A stretch of 64,000 bases of DNA from Paenibacillus piscarius (GTDB taxonomy: Bacteria; Bacillota; Bacilli; Paenibacillales; Paenibacillaceae). This document shows, in pieces, positions 1 through 7,507 of the stretch. The position numbers and the translations under genes were made by a program. The stretch is from assembly GCF_022234545.1 (NCBI RefSeq), contig NZ_JAIEUI010000001.1, positions 542,899-606,898 on the forward strand, in the 5' to 3' direction. Below the pieces are notes generated by a model, which was not told the origin of the DNA, did no database searches, and saw only the letters and a list, made by a program, of their open reading frames with translations. The stretch's first letter is position 1; each line of letters opens with the position of its first letter.

Positions 1-423
1 AATGGTTCAAGCGTTTCCTGGGATATGACAAGGGACGGTGACCAGGACGGCACTCCAGATTGGCGAGAGGTCGTACAACAGGCGAAGGCGATTGGCTTCG
101 AATGGGGCGGAGACTGGACGAGTTTCAAGGACTACCCGCATCTGCAGATGAGTTTCGGACTCAAGCTGTCCGACCTTCGGGCCGGAAAAAAGCCGGCGGA
201 TGCTGCAGTGAAGACAGTGTATGAACGAATCAAGCCGAAGGAGGAAAATAAGGTGAGTACTGAGGTTAAGGTATCCGTATTAGTAAACGGAAAGAAGGTT
301 GCAGATGGTGTGCTTGATGCTGGTACAACATACACACCTGCCCGGGCGGTGGCGGAAGCGCTGGGAGCCAGTGTTGTATATGATGCTGCTACTAAAACTG
401 TGAAGATCACATCTAGAAAGTAA
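1..423 (+). CDS. M15-type peptidoglycan endopeptidase (endolysin-like), 5' truncated by window edge
   Basis: The open frame enters from the left edge (frame of base 1) and ends at 423, so only about 140 C-terminal residues are visible. The first part contains SWDMTRDGDQDGTPDW, then GFEWGGDWTSFKDYPHLQM. This is the end of an M15 (VanY/CwlK-like) L-alanyl-D-glutamate peptidase domain; the His of YPHLQM should be the last zinc ligand. The last 55 residues (VLVNGKKV...TYTPARAVAEALGA...TKTVKIT) form a copper-amine-oxidase-N-like stalk repeat that Paenibacillus cell-wall proteins often carry. Such proteins are phage endolysins or cell-wall hydrolases. The neighbouring hicAB and AT-rich genes suggest a prophage remnant, but that is inference. 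A terminator follows at 449-488. Confidence 0.8.
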   Translation, partial: NGSSVSWDMTRDGDQDGTPDWREVVQQAKAIGFEWGGDWTSFKDYPHLQMSFGLKLSDLRAGKKPADAAVKTVYERIKPKEENKVSTEVKVSVLVNGKKVADGVLDAGTTYTPARAVAEALGASVVYDAATKTVKITSRK

Positions 424-448
424 AATCCCAAGCGTTTGGGAATTTGTA

Positions 449-488
449 AAGCCCTGTTGGCCGTAATGGTCTACAGGGCTTTTTTCTT
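449..488 (+). terminator. Rho-independent terminator after the endolysin-like gene
   Basis: The 8-bp stem AGCCCTGT (450-457) pairs with ACAGGGCT (473-480) and is followed directly by a T-rich run (TTTTTCTTTTT). Confidence 0.85.
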
Positions 489-535
489 TTTCATGCCCAT
501 GGTAAACTTTAGGAAAATTATTATGGAGGCTGGAC

Positions 536-1072
536 ATGCGTAAATGTGTTTTAGTGTTACTCTTTTTGGCTGTACTCACTGCCTGCGGATCTTCAAAGAG
601 CGGAATTAGTACAGATGATTTAGCAATTGTGAAGGTCGATGATGAAAAGGCTATTGTTAGTTATGGCATGAGCAGAGCAAGCGTCGAGAAGGTTACAGGT
701 GAAGCGGAATCAGAAGGGTTCGGAAACATGATGTTTTACAATAACGGTGTCTCAGTTATTTACAGGGATAATTCAGTGGTTGGCATCCTACTTTCCGAGG
801 ATTCAAAGGGGAAATACAAGACAGTAGGCGGGGCAGAAATTAATATGAACAAGAACGATTTTAAAAAGATTTATGGTGAAGAAGTTGGAATAGACTCGCC
901 TAACAATCTTGCCTATGCTTATGATTCTGTTAATAAAGAGTATCTTAAAGAACTAAAATATGATTCCGAATATACAAATAAAAAATACCTCATTTCACCT
1001 ACATTTAATGACAAAGGTGAAGCAGAAAGGATTCTTGTTTCCGATATTAATGCGGCGCTACTTTCTAAGTGA
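536..1072 (+). CDS. Putative lipoprotein, unknown function
   Basis: The product is 178 aa. It has a short basic-hydrophobic signal (MRKCVLVLLFLAVL) and a lipobox LTAC with the lipidated Cys at residue 17, so it should sit on the outer face of the membrane. TATGGAGG lies 6-7 nt before the ATG. After a polar linker there is a pattern of the type YGMSRASVEKVTG...MMFYNNGVSVIYRDNSVVGILL. It resembles the small beta-rich BamE/SmpA or DUF4309-like modules (weak similarity, by eye only). The gene is clearly richer in A and T than the core genes downstream, as is the hicAB pair next to it, which fits acquired DNA. No partner gene gives a function. Confidence 0.7.
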   Translation: MRKCVLVLLFLAVLTACGSSKSGISTDDLAIVKVDDEKAIVSYGMSRASVEKVTGEAESEGFGNMMFYNNGVSVIYRDNSVVGILLSEDSKGKYKTVGGAEINMNKNDFKKIYGEEVGIDSPNNLAYAYDSVNKEYLKELKYDSEYTNKKYLISPTFNDKGEAERILVSDINAALLSK

Positions 1073-1142
1073 ATAATAATTTTCAAAGAACAATATATGT
1101 AAAGGCCAGCCATGCACGGCCAGCTCGATGCGGGTTCCCGCG

Positions 1143-1170
1143 ACCAACCTGCTTTAAGCAGGTTGGTTTT
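1143..1170 (+). terminator. Hairpin, probable terminator after the lipoprotein gene
   Basis: ACCAACCTGCT (1143-1153) pairs with AGCAGGTTGGT (1157-1167) around a 3-nt TTA loop, followed by TTTT. It lies between the lipoprotein gene and the convergent hicB. The short direct repeat GCGGGTTCCC flanks the hairpin (near 1131 and 1172). Confidence 0.6.
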
Positions 1171-1200
1171 GGCGGGTTCCCTTCAGCCATCATCAGGCGG

Positions 1201-1584
1201 TTATTTTCCACTCAGTTCCTCACGGAGAGCACGCTGTAACACCTGTGAAAAATTCAATCCAGCAACTTCGGCATCTTCGTTTAAATCGCTGGGGATGGTC
1301 AGTGTTTTTTTAACATAATTCACCTTTTCGTTCAAAACCGCAGTAGCTACAATGGTCCGTTGGTTGCTTTCAAGTTGTAGATCATTTAAAGGAGTTGGCA
1401 ACGGAATTTCCTCTTTATCTTCTAAACGGCTTTCAATGGTGAGTTTCAATACTTCATTTGCACGTCTAACGGCTTGCTCCACATTATCGGCCTGGGAGAG
1501 AGCTTCTTCCAGATCAGGGAAGGAAATTTCAATGTGTTTATCTGTAAAGTTCAAGACCGCAGGATACGTATAGCTCTTCTTCAA
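1201..1584 (-). CDS. hicB: HicB-family antitoxin
   Basis: The product is 127 aa from a TTG start at 1584 (MKKSYTYPAVLNF...). AGAAGGTG lies 6 nt upstream; the longer frame to 1626 has no ribosome site. The N-terminal two thirds (YPAVLNFTDKHIEISFPDLEEAL..A..NVEQAVRRANEVL) is the HicB RNase-H-like fold that plugs the HicA toxin. The C-terminus (KKTLTIPSDLNEDAEVAGLNFSQVLQRAL) looks like a ribbon-helix-helix DNA-binding segment, so the protein probably also represses its own operon. It lies downstream of hicA, as in most HicAB loci. It has its own candidate promoter and an upstream 18-bp perfect palindrome (see other entries). Confidence 0.85.
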   Translation of the reverse strand: MKKSYTYPAVLNFTDKHIEISFPDLEEALSQADNVEQAVRRANEVLKLTIESRLEDKEEIPLPTPLNDLQLESNQRTIVATAVLNEKVNYVKKTLTIPSDLNEDAEVAGLNFSQVLQRALREELSGK

Positions 1585-1602
1585 TGAATACACCTTCTTT
1601 TT

Positions 1603-1653
1603 TTGATTTTTAAAAATCAATATCATTATATATTTATTTATTAAAAAGAGTAA
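1603..1653 (-). promoter_or_regulatory. Candidate hicB-specific promoter (P2) and 18-bp palindrome
   Basis: On the minus strand TTACTC (1648-1653) and TATAAT (1625-1630) are 17 nt apart. The perfect palindrome TTGATTTTTAAAAATCAA (1603-1620) follows between the -10 box and the hicB ribosome site. This would let the antitoxin be transcribed without the toxin, as known for E. coli hicAB. The promoter call is by consensus only. Confidence 0.5.
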
Positions 1654-1656
1654 AAA

Positions 1657-1682
1657 GGGGGGGGCTAGAATTTCAGCCCCGT
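1657..1682 (-). terminator. Weak terminator-like hairpin at the hicA stop codon, with a G8/C8 tract
   Basis: On the minus strand GGGGCT and AGCCCC form a 6-bp stem with an 8-nt loop that contains the hicA stop codon. A run of eight C (G8 on the plus strand, 1657-1664) and TTTTT follow. It could attenuate read-through from hicA into hicB. Confidence 0.4.
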
Positions 1683-1859
1683 CTTTTTCTCTATATCCTT
1701 TAGGATATGTATTGCAACATCTTTGACCGGGTGGGTTATGGTAACCTTGCCCTTAATGGTCGGGTGCTTGTATTGGAAGTGATCGCCCACGGAGTGTACT
1801 TTGTACCATCCGTTTTCGTTCAGTATCCTTAACACCTCTCTTGAAGAGTAACTCTTCAT
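1665..1859 (-). CDS. hicA: HicA-family mRNA interferase toxin
   Basis: The product is 64 aa from ATG at 1859; AGGAGG lies about 10 nt upstream. A GTG at 1871 directly abuts AGGAGG and is therefore rejected. HicA toxins are small double-stranded-RNA-binding-fold ribonucleases that cut mRNA independently of ribosomes. The sequence shows the family layout: SSREVLRILNENGWYKVHSVGDHFQYKHP..GKVTITHPVKDVAIHILKDIEKKTGL, with the catalytic-type His in GDHFQYKHP. Toxin first and antitoxin second is the usual order, and the pair is separated by 80 nt, which is long for this family. Gene and operon are AT-rich relative to the core. Confidence 0.87.
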   Translation of the reverse strand: MKSYSSREVLRILNENGWYKVHSVGDHFQYKHPTIKGKVTITHPVKDVAIHILKDIEKKTGLKF

Positions 1860-1882
1860 CCTTTTCCTCACCTCCTAATAAT

Positions 1883-1911
1883 ATTATAACACGTATCAGT
1901 ACGTATTGCAA
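1883..1911 (-). promoter_or_regulatory. hicAB main promoter (P1) with inverted-repeat operator in the spacer
   Basis: Minus strand TTGCAA (1906-1911), a 17-nt spacer and TATAAT (1883-1888) form a near-consensus sigma-A promoter, about 23 nt before the hicA start. The spacer carries the inverted repeat ACGTA-TCAG-TACGT (1891-1904), a reasonable binding site for a HicB repressor. Confidence 0.65.
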
Positions 1912-1953
1912 GATATTATGAAATAGATGGTGCTCAGGAAAATTTGCCTTACC

Positions 1954-2058
1954 CTAAAATCTCAGCTTGTCATACGGCTTGTGCTTAATCACCAGCACTG
2001 GCCTGCTGCGGCTCTTTTCATGATCTAATATACACGTTATTATAGCGTCTACCCACAT
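1954..2058 (-). pseudogene. Small relic ORF between hicA and rpsD, unknown
   Basis: A 34-codon frame (MWVDAIITCILDHEKSRSRP...KPYDKLRF) ends at 1954. It has no convincing ribosome site and reads like the C-terminal tail of a longer lost gene. The rest of 1872-2127 holds the hicAB promoter and a duplicated TTAGCCCCAC motif near 2068-2087; I see nothing else there. Confidence 0.25.
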
Positions 2059-2127
2059 AATGATTAGCCCCACTTAGCCCCACTTCGGTGCATTATATTG
2101 CATTATCCTGCCGTATGTCTCTGAACG

Positions 2128-2170
2128 AAAAAACCCCGGAAGCCCAGTGTTTTAGGGCTTTCGGGGTTTA
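2128..2170 (-). terminator. Rho-independent terminator of rpsD
   Basis: On the minus strand AAACCCCGAAAGCCCT pairs with GGGCTTCCGGGGTTT and is followed by a T run. Confidence 0.85.
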
Positions 2171-2198
2171 ATAGAGACTTGTTTGCGATCAACCGTTA

Positions 2199-2798
2199 TT
2201 AACGGTTGTAGAACTCGACAATCTGCTTCTCGTCGATATCCTGGGACAGCTCAGCGCGTTCAGGCAAACGGATATATTTGCCTTCGAACGAACCGTCAGC
2301 ATATTCCAGGTAAGCCGGAAGGTGGTTGCGGTTCTCGAGAGCTTCCTTGATCGAAGTCATGCTGCGGCTTCTTTCGCGGAGTCCGATTACGTCGCCCACG
2401 CTTACGCGGTAAGAAGCGATGTCAACCTTTTTGCCGTTAACGGTTACGTGGCCGTGGGATACCAGCTGACGTGCGCCTGCACGGGAGTTGGCGAATCCAA
2501 GACGGTAAACCAGGTTGTCCAGGCGGCTCTCAAGCAGGAACATGAAGTTTTCGCCCGCGATACCTTGAAGCTTCTGTGCCTTAGTGAAAAGAGTTTTAAA
2601 CTGCTTTTCGCCCAGGCCGTACATGTGACGCAGTTTTTGCTTCTCAAGAAGCTGCATTCCGTAGTTACTTACTTTTCTGCGTTGGTTAGCGCCGTGCTGT
2701 CCTGGAGGGAAAGGGCGCTTCAGGTCTTTGCCTGTACCGCTGAGGGAAATGCCCAGACGGCGGCTGAGTTTGAACTTAGGTCCGGTGTAACGTGCCAT
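2199..2798 (-). CDS. rpsD: 30S ribosomal protein S4
   Basis: The product is 199 aa, the normal length for Firmicute S4. It starts [16 protein letters not shown] and contains FPPGQHG, an S4 RNA-binding segment ([39 protein letters not shown]) and ends [10 protein letters not shown]4 is a primary 16S rRNA-binding protein of the 5' domain. It is monocistronic here, with its own promoter, a long leader and a terminator. In Bacillus S4 represses its own mRNA by binding the leader; the long leader here suggests the same. Confidence 0.98.
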   Translation of the reverse strand: MARYTGPKFKLSRRLGISLSGTGKDLKRPFPPGQHGANQRRKVSNYGMQLLEKQKLRHMYGLGEKQFKTLFTKAQKLQGIAGENFMFLLESRLDNLVYRLGFANSRAGARQLVSHGHVTVNGKKVDIASYRVSVGDVIGLRERSRSMTSIKEALENRNHLPAYLEYADGSFEGKYIRLPERAELSQDIDEKQIVEFYNR

Positions 2799-2990
2799 AT
2801 TATAGTAGACTCCTTGTTAAGAAAATGTAGTGTAGGGCCTATTTGCGCCGCAATTCGTATCCGTGAAAGCGTGTAATGGTTTCACACTGCCGGGGGAGTT
2901 CAGCCGCTGCCCTGGCAGTAACGAAATGCGTAGAGGGTGACACAACGTTACGCCCAATGAAGACTTGTTACAGTCTTGTTCAACAATAAA
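2799..2990 (-). promoter_or_regulatory. rpsD 5' leader, probable S4 autoregulatory element
   Basis: About 190 nt lie between the predicted transcription start and the rpsD ATG, with no ORF of substance. Several complementary segments are visible on the minus strand, for example GTAACG with CGTTAC, and GACT with AGTC. The ribosome site AGGAGT lies 10-11 nt before ATG. An S4-binding leader is known for Firmicute rpsD; the assignment here is by position, length and foldability. Confidence 0.55.
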
Positions 2991-2991
2991 T

Positions 2992-3019
2992 ATTATATGA
3001 AAATAACAGGTAAAGTCAA
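2992..3019 (-). promoter_or_regulatory. rpsD promoter
   Basis: On the minus strand TTGACT (3014-3019), a 16-nt spacer and TATAAT (2992-2997). From here to 3179 on the plus strand I see no second convincing promoter for the cyclase gene. Confidence 0.7.
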
Positions 3020-3179
3020 GCGCAACTTTCAAGAGTTTTTGTCAAGGTTTGTCGTTAGTTCTTTGGTCCTAAAAAAAATCCCGGTTTTGCGGAAAATATA
3101 ATGCAATACCTAAAGAAAGGGAGTAAAATATAGCTAATTGGATGTTATCGGAAAAAAAGATGCAAAGGAGGTCCTCTTT

Positions 3180-5186
3180 ATGGCAGAGCAGGGGGCATAC
3201 GGCGATAAAGATATGGGCGCCCGCGTGCTGTTGCAGATCGCCAGGCCATCCGGCGGTGAGCTTGAAGATCCTGCCGCCTGGCTGAGGGATACGGACATTG
3301 TGCCTCACGATTTCCCCTATGCCGGGGGCTTGATCGCTGAGAGCTTCAGAGAATGGCAGGGACAAGCCGTCACCTCCTTCGCGAAGTCCTGGAGCTGGTG
3401 TGTGCTTAATTATGAAGGGAATTGGCTGGATTCCGCCTATGAATTCCGGCAGGGGCGCTGGAAGGAGAAGTGGGAGGAGGCGGCAAGGGGCTGCCTGCGG
3501 ACAAGCAGTATCGAGGCCGTTCAGATTCTGGATGCCGGGGAAGCATTGATGCTGCTCGGGCTGCCTGTAATGACCCGGGGGCACGGGGATATCTTTGCGG
3601 TTCTGGGCTGCCTGATGCCTCTGGAGGATTACGATAAGGGCGGGAGGTATACCGCAGAAGCGATGGCGATGCATTTCCAGACCTGCTTCTACCGCAGATT
3701 CGAGCATGTGTTTGTTTCGGACCTTGCAGGCATTCAGCTGCATTCCGAGCGGGAGAGCAGCCGCCGTTCACTGCTTTTTCAGATTGTCCAGCGGATGCAT
3801 GACAATATCGATGTGGATGCTGTGCTCACCGAGGTCATTGACAGCATCGCGGCGATGTATCCCGGGGCAAGGCTGGATCTCTATATGTCACAGGACCACC
3901 GCAGCTCCCACCCGCAGGTCAAGCCGCTTCCGCTGCAATGGGCCGGAGAGGATGTCTGTGCCACAGCCTTCAAGGACGGCAGGGTAACTCTTGATCACGG
4001 ACACGGGGATAACGGGATCGTGGAGGTAGGGCTTCCTCTGGGCGGTAAGCAGGGGGTCTATGGTGTCTTTCATATGGTGATGGACAAGCATTCCTTCCAT
4101 GAGCTGGATCTGAGCTTTTTGACTATGGTAGCCGATACAGCAGGCACGGCCTTCGAGAATGCGAAGCTGTACGAACGCTCCAACCAGCTCATCCGTGAGC
4201 TGCGCATGAGCAATGAGCTGACCCAGCGGCTCAATCAGAGCCTGCGGCTCGGCGATATCTTCCAGTTCGCCTTCGAGGAGCTGCTGGCCATGTTCGAGGC
4301 GGATTATTGCTGCATTCTGCATAAGAATGATGAGCGGGGCGGACTGGAGGTCATCGCCTGTAACTATATTCCGCTGCTGGGCAAGCTGCTGGAGGACGGG
4401 CAAGGACTGGGCAGCAAGGTTCATACCTCGGGGGAGCCGCTGCTGCTCTCCGATTACAAATACGCTGCAGGCCAAACCTCGGCGCTCATGGATGCAACCG
4501 GTTCACGATCCCTGATTGCAACGCCGCTTAACGTGGGCGGGGAGGTCCGCGGAGCGATTATGCTGGCTCACAAGCAGCCTCACTTCTTCTCCTACGACAG
4601 CTACCGGCTGCTGCAGGCGATGGCGGGCCATATCGGGCTGGCCGTAGGCAACGCCAGGCTCCATGCAGAGGTGCGGCGGCTGGCCAACCGCGACACGCTG
4701 ACCGGGCTCTTCGCCCGGCACTATCTGGATGAAGAGATCAAGCAGCGGCAGTCTACAGACTTCTGCGGGACCCTGGTCGTGGTGGATATAGACCAGTTCA
4801 AGATGGTCAATGATACCTACGGCCACCAGAAGGGCGACAAAATCCTGAAGCAGGTCAGCGATATTGTGAAGTCCTCCATCCGCCAGGGCGATGTCGCCGC
4901 GAGATGGGGCGGTGAAGAGCTTGCAGTCTATCTGCCCCAGCTGGGCGTCCAGCAGGCGGTCTTCGTCGCTGAGCGTATCCGCAAGCGGGTCATGGGAGAG
5001 ACAGAGCCGCGCGTCACTGTATCCTGCGGGATTGCCGAGTGGAGCTGGACGGATGAGCGGGTTAGTGTCGAGTCTCTGTTCTACCGTGCAGATATGGCCC
5101 TCTATGATGCCAAGAATAACGGACGTAATCAAGTTGTCATCGACAACAAGCTGGCGGAGAATTCCGCGAAGAACCCTTGGGCTTAG
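3180..5186 (+). CDS. Diguanylate cyclase with two GAF domains (GAF-GAF-GGDEF)
   Basis: The product is 668 aa from ATG at 3180; AAAGGAGGT 7 nt upstream decides this start over an ATG at 3138. Residues 1-200 match no family I recognise. Residues about 200-335 and 350-490 look like two GAF sensor domains, and 500-660 is a GGDEF domain. The active site reads RWGGEEL: GGEE matches the catalytic signature, with Leu in place of the usual Phe. RQGD, five residues upstream, fits the inhibitory I-site RxxD. The predicted reaction is 2 GTP to cyclic-di-GMP in the cytoplasm (no TM segment or signal peptide), with product inhibition. It appears monocistronic, with no phosphodiesterase beside it; the EAL/GGDEF pair lies 15 kb away. 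Confidence 0.88.
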   Translation: MAEQGAYGDKDMGARVLLQIARPSGGELEDPAAWLRDTDIVPHDFPYAGGLIAESFREWQGQAVTSFAKSWSWCVLNYEGNWLDSAYEFRQGRWKEKWEEAARGCLRTSSIEAVQILDAGEALMLLGLPVMTRGHGDIFAVLGCLMPLEDYDKGGRYTAEAMAMHFQTCFYRRFEHVFVSDLAGIQLHSERESSRRSLLFQIVQRMHDNIDVDAVLTEVIDSIAAMYPGARLDLYMSQDHRSSHPQVKPLPLQWAGEDVCATAFKDGRVTLDHGHGDNGIVEVGLPLGGKQGVYGVFHMVMDKHSFHELDLSFLTMVADTAGTAFENAKLYERSNQLIRELRMSNELTQRLNQSLRLGDIFQFAFEELLAMFEADYCCILHKNDERGGLEVIACNYIPLLGKLLEDGQGLGSKVHTSGEPLLLSDYKYAAGQTSALMDATGSRSLIATPLNVGGEVRGAIMLAHKQPHFFSYDSYRLLQAMAGHIGLAVGNARLHAEVRRLANRDTLTGLFARHYLDEEIKQRQSTDFCGTLVVVDIDQFKMVNDTYGHQKGDKILKQVSDIVKSSIRQGDVAARWGGEELAVYLPQLGVQQAVFVAERIRKRVMGETEPRVTVSCGIAEWSWTDERVSVESLFYRADMALYDAKNNGRNQVVIDNKLAENSAKNPWA

Positions 5187-5256
5187 GCCTTCAGGGTTCT
5201 TCAGGCTGTGCGTGTTCATGAACGTATAAGCCCTGTATTCAGGGAGACCCTAGGAA

Positions 5257-5272
5257 GAATGGAATTCCATTC
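5257..5272. repeat. 16-bp perfect palindrome upstream of a lipoprotein gene
   Basis: GAATGGAATTCCATTC lies 22 nt before the start at 5295. The small hairpin CCCTG-TATT-CAGGG (5231-5244) precedes it. Neither has a T-tract. It could be an operator or mRNA structure; this is not proven. Confidence 0.4.
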
Positions 5273-5294
5273 AATCTGAAAGGGGATGATGTTC

Positions 5295-6152
5295 ATGGGC
5301 AAGTGGCTGTGCATCCGCACAGGAAGCCTCGCGGTACTGCTGGTCTGCAGCCTTAGCGGGTGTGCAGTGCTGCAGGACAAGCCGGCAGCAGAGGACTTGA
5401 GTCTGGTATTGGCCGGGATGGAAGGCAGCGACGGCGTGTCCTTCAAGGGGGCGGCTGCGCTGCTGGTCGGCGGCAAGACGCTGCCGGACTCTACGCTTTA
5501 TTATGGAGGGAAGGTGGCGGATCATAAGAAGATCAGCCTGTATTCTCTGCTGCCGGACGGGGCTCCTGCCGCTTCTGCTTCAGAGCCCGGTCCCCGGCAG
5601 CTCAAGCAAGGGTCAGCGGGCACACCGGTCTTATTCACACAGATGGTGAAGGAGAAGGGGAAGTGGACGCTGAAGCAGGCTTCTCCGGTAACTGCGGAGA
5701 GTAACCCGCTTGAGAATCTGAATCCGCTGCGTCACCTGGAGGAGCTGGAGCAGCGGCAGAAGACTGTAAGCGAAGAAGCCGGCAGTGCCAGGGGAACCCG
5801 GGTGCTGCGGATTGAGCTGACAGCGGAGGAGGCGCGCAGCCAGCTTGCTGCGGAGCTGGAGCAGGAGATGCAGGCGATCCGCCCGGCGGCTCCGGGCGGT
5901 TCCGGCAGCACGGCCAGCCAGCATACGAAGGCGCTGGAAGCCAAGACCGCCCTGTGGGAACAGAAGCGGGCGGAGCTGCAGCAGCGGCTGGATAGGGCGG
6001 CAATCCGGACCGTCTATTATCTCAAGGTTGATCCAAAGCGCAATCTGCCTGAGCGGCTCACCTGGAACCGTACGCTGACCTATCCCGGGAAGTCCGGAAC
6101 TGATACTGAGGAGACTTATATCACACAGGTCGATTTCTATGATTATCGATAA
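5295..6152 (+). CDS. Putative lipoprotein, unknown function
   Basis: The product is 285 aa from ATG at 5295. AAAGGGG lies 9 nt upstream, and two nearer ATGs at 5286 and 5289 abut it. The signal peptide GSLAVLLVCSLSGC ends in lipobox LSGC. The mature part has a Glu/Gln-rich helical stretch (residues about 145-250; ELEQRQKT, AAELEQEMQAI, QKRAELQQRLDRAA). It ends in a beta-rich tail (RTVYYLKVDPKRNLPERLTW) recalling the fold of LolA/LppX-like extracytoplasmic lipoproteins. That similarity is weak and by eye. It follows the diguanylate cyclase on the same strand, 108 nt downstream, but an operon link is uncertain. Confidence 0.7.
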   Translation: MGKWLCIRTGSLAVLLVCSLSGCAVLQDKPAAEDLSLVLAGMEGSDGVSFKGAAALLVGGKTLPDSTLYYGGKVADHKKISLYSLLPDGAPAASASEPGPRQLKQGSAGTPVLFTQMVKEKGKWTLKQASPVTAESNPLENLNPLRHLEELEQRQKTVSEEAGSARGTRVLRIELTAEEARSQLAAELEQEMQAIRPAAPGGSGSTASQHTKALEAKTALWEQKRAELQQRLDRAAIRTVYYLKVDPKRNLPERLTWNRTLTYPGKSGTDTEETYITQVDFYDYR

Positions 6153-6186
6153 GCGGCAGGTGCGTGAGCTACGGTCTGCGGTTGGC

Positions 6187-6214
6187 TTGCGCTCAAGGAC
6201 AGGCGTGCTACAAT
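6187..6214 (+). promoter_or_regulatory. Candidate promoter of the M29 aminopeptidase
   Basis: TTGCGC (6187-6192), a 16-nt spacer and TACAAT (6209-6214), 45 nt before the start. It is one of several TTGCGY -35 boxes in this window (see findings). Confidence 0.5.
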
Positions 6215-6258
6215 AGAACGGTATGTTTATTTTCAGCAAGAGGAAGGAAGAGAGAATA

Positions 6259-7374
6259 ATGAAAGATCCCCGAATTCAGAAGCTTGCGGCGAACCTGGTC
6301 GGTTACTCCGTAAATGTGCAGCCCGGTGAGAATGTGCTCGTCGAAATGATCGGCAGTGAGCGCGATCTGATTCAAGCCGTTGTGGAGGAGGTCGGCAAAG
6401 CCGGCGGACACGCCTTCGTACAGCTGACTGACCGCACAGTGCTGCGCAGTATGCTTAAATATGCAACTCCTGAGGGAATGAAGACCTGGGCAGACATTGA
6501 TCTGAACCGGATGAAGCAGATGGACTGCTATATCGGTATCCGTGCCGGCGAGAATGTTAATGATTTGGCGGATGTGCCGGAAGAGAACATGAAGCTCTAC
6601 AATTCCCTCTACTCCCACCCGGTACATAGCGAGCAGCGCGTCAAGCACACGAAATGGGTAGTCCTGCGCTATCCTAACGCCAGCATGGCCCAGCTTGCCA
6701 ATACGAGCACCGAAGCTTTTGAGGACTTCTATTTCGCAGTCTGCAACCTCGATTATGCCAAAATGGACAAGGCTCAGGATGCACTGGCTGACCTGATGCG
6801 CAGAACGGACAAGGTGCGGATTACCGGGCCGGGAACAGATATCAGCTTCTCCATTAAGGGCATCGGGGCAGAGAAGTGCTCAGGGCAGAAGAACATCCCG
6901 GACGGAGAGGTGTACAGCGCGCCTGTGCGTGATTCCGTTAACGGGACGATTAGTTACAACGCTGCTTCGATCTACAACGGCGTGACGTTCGAGAATGTGA
7001 AGTTTACCTTCGAGCATGGCCGGATCGTCGAGGCTTCCAGCAATGATACCGTACGGCTGAACGAGATTCTGGACTCCGATGAAGGTGCGCGGCATATCGG
7101 CGAGTTCGCCATCGGCTTCAATCCTTATATTCTGCATCCGATGAAGGATATTCTGTTCGATGAGAAAATCGCCGGCAGTCTGCACTTTACACCAGGCCAG
7201 GCGTATGACGTGACCGACAACGGCAACCGTTCGTCCATTCACTGGGATCTGGTGCTCATTCAGCGCCCGGATTACGGCGGCGGAGAGATCTATTTCGACG
7301 ATGTGCTCATCCGCAAGGACGGGATTTTTGTCGTGCCGGAGCTGGAAGGTCTAAACCCTGAGAATTTGAAATAA
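6259..7374 (+). CDS. ampS: M29-family aminopeptidase
   Basis: The product is 371 aa from ATG at 6259 (MKDPRIQKLAANLVGYSVNVQPGENVLVEM), behind AGGAAGGAAGAGAG. The family consists of two-metal (Co/Zn) aminopeptidases that remove N-terminal residues from peptides in the cytoplasm. C-terminal hallmarks include EFAIGFNP, the HFTPGQAYD segment and SSIHWDLV, whose His and Asp are metal ligands. The length matches AmpS and PepS (about 370-410). It stands alone between a lipoprotein gene and the HPr-like gene. Confidence 0.93.
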   Translation: MKDPRIQKLAANLVGYSVNVQPGENVLVEMIGSERDLIQAVVEEVGKAGGHAFVQLTDRTVLRSMLKYATPEGMKTWADIDLNRMKQMDCYIGIRAGENVNDLADVPEENMKLYNSLYSHPVHSEQRVKHTKWVVLRYPNASMAQLANTSTEAFEDFYFAVCNLDYAKMDKAQDALADLMRRTDKVRITGPGTDISFSIKGIGAEKCSGQKNIPDGEVYSAPVRDSVNGTISYNAASIYNGVTFENVKFTFEHGRIVEASSNDTVRLNEILDSDEGARHIGEFAIGFNPYILHPMKDILFDEKIAGSLHFTPGQAYDVTDNGNRSSIHWDLVLIQRPDYGGGEIYFDDVLIRKDGIFVVPELEGLNPENLK

Positions 7375-7425
7375 TATAGATGTATGTGCTGTTCAGTCCG
7401 TGCAGGCTTGTTTTGAAGAAACACC

Positions 7426-7455
7426 TTGCGTGGGTAAGCGGATTCAAGGTATCAT
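7426..7455 (+). promoter_or_regulatory. Candidate promoter of the HPr-like gene
   Basis: TTGCGT (7426-7431), an 18-nt spacer and TATCAT (7450-7455), 52 nt before the start at 7508. Confidence 0.5.
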
Positions 7456-7507
7456 GGAATTGTTACCAATGAACATTAGTTTATTATCAAGTTGCGGAGG
7501 GATTCCT

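Noticed and set aside
2068..2087. Attachment site from the duplicated TTAGCCCCAC
   Set aside because: The repeat is short, adjacent and has no integrase. A similar string at 13305 belongs to a terminator.
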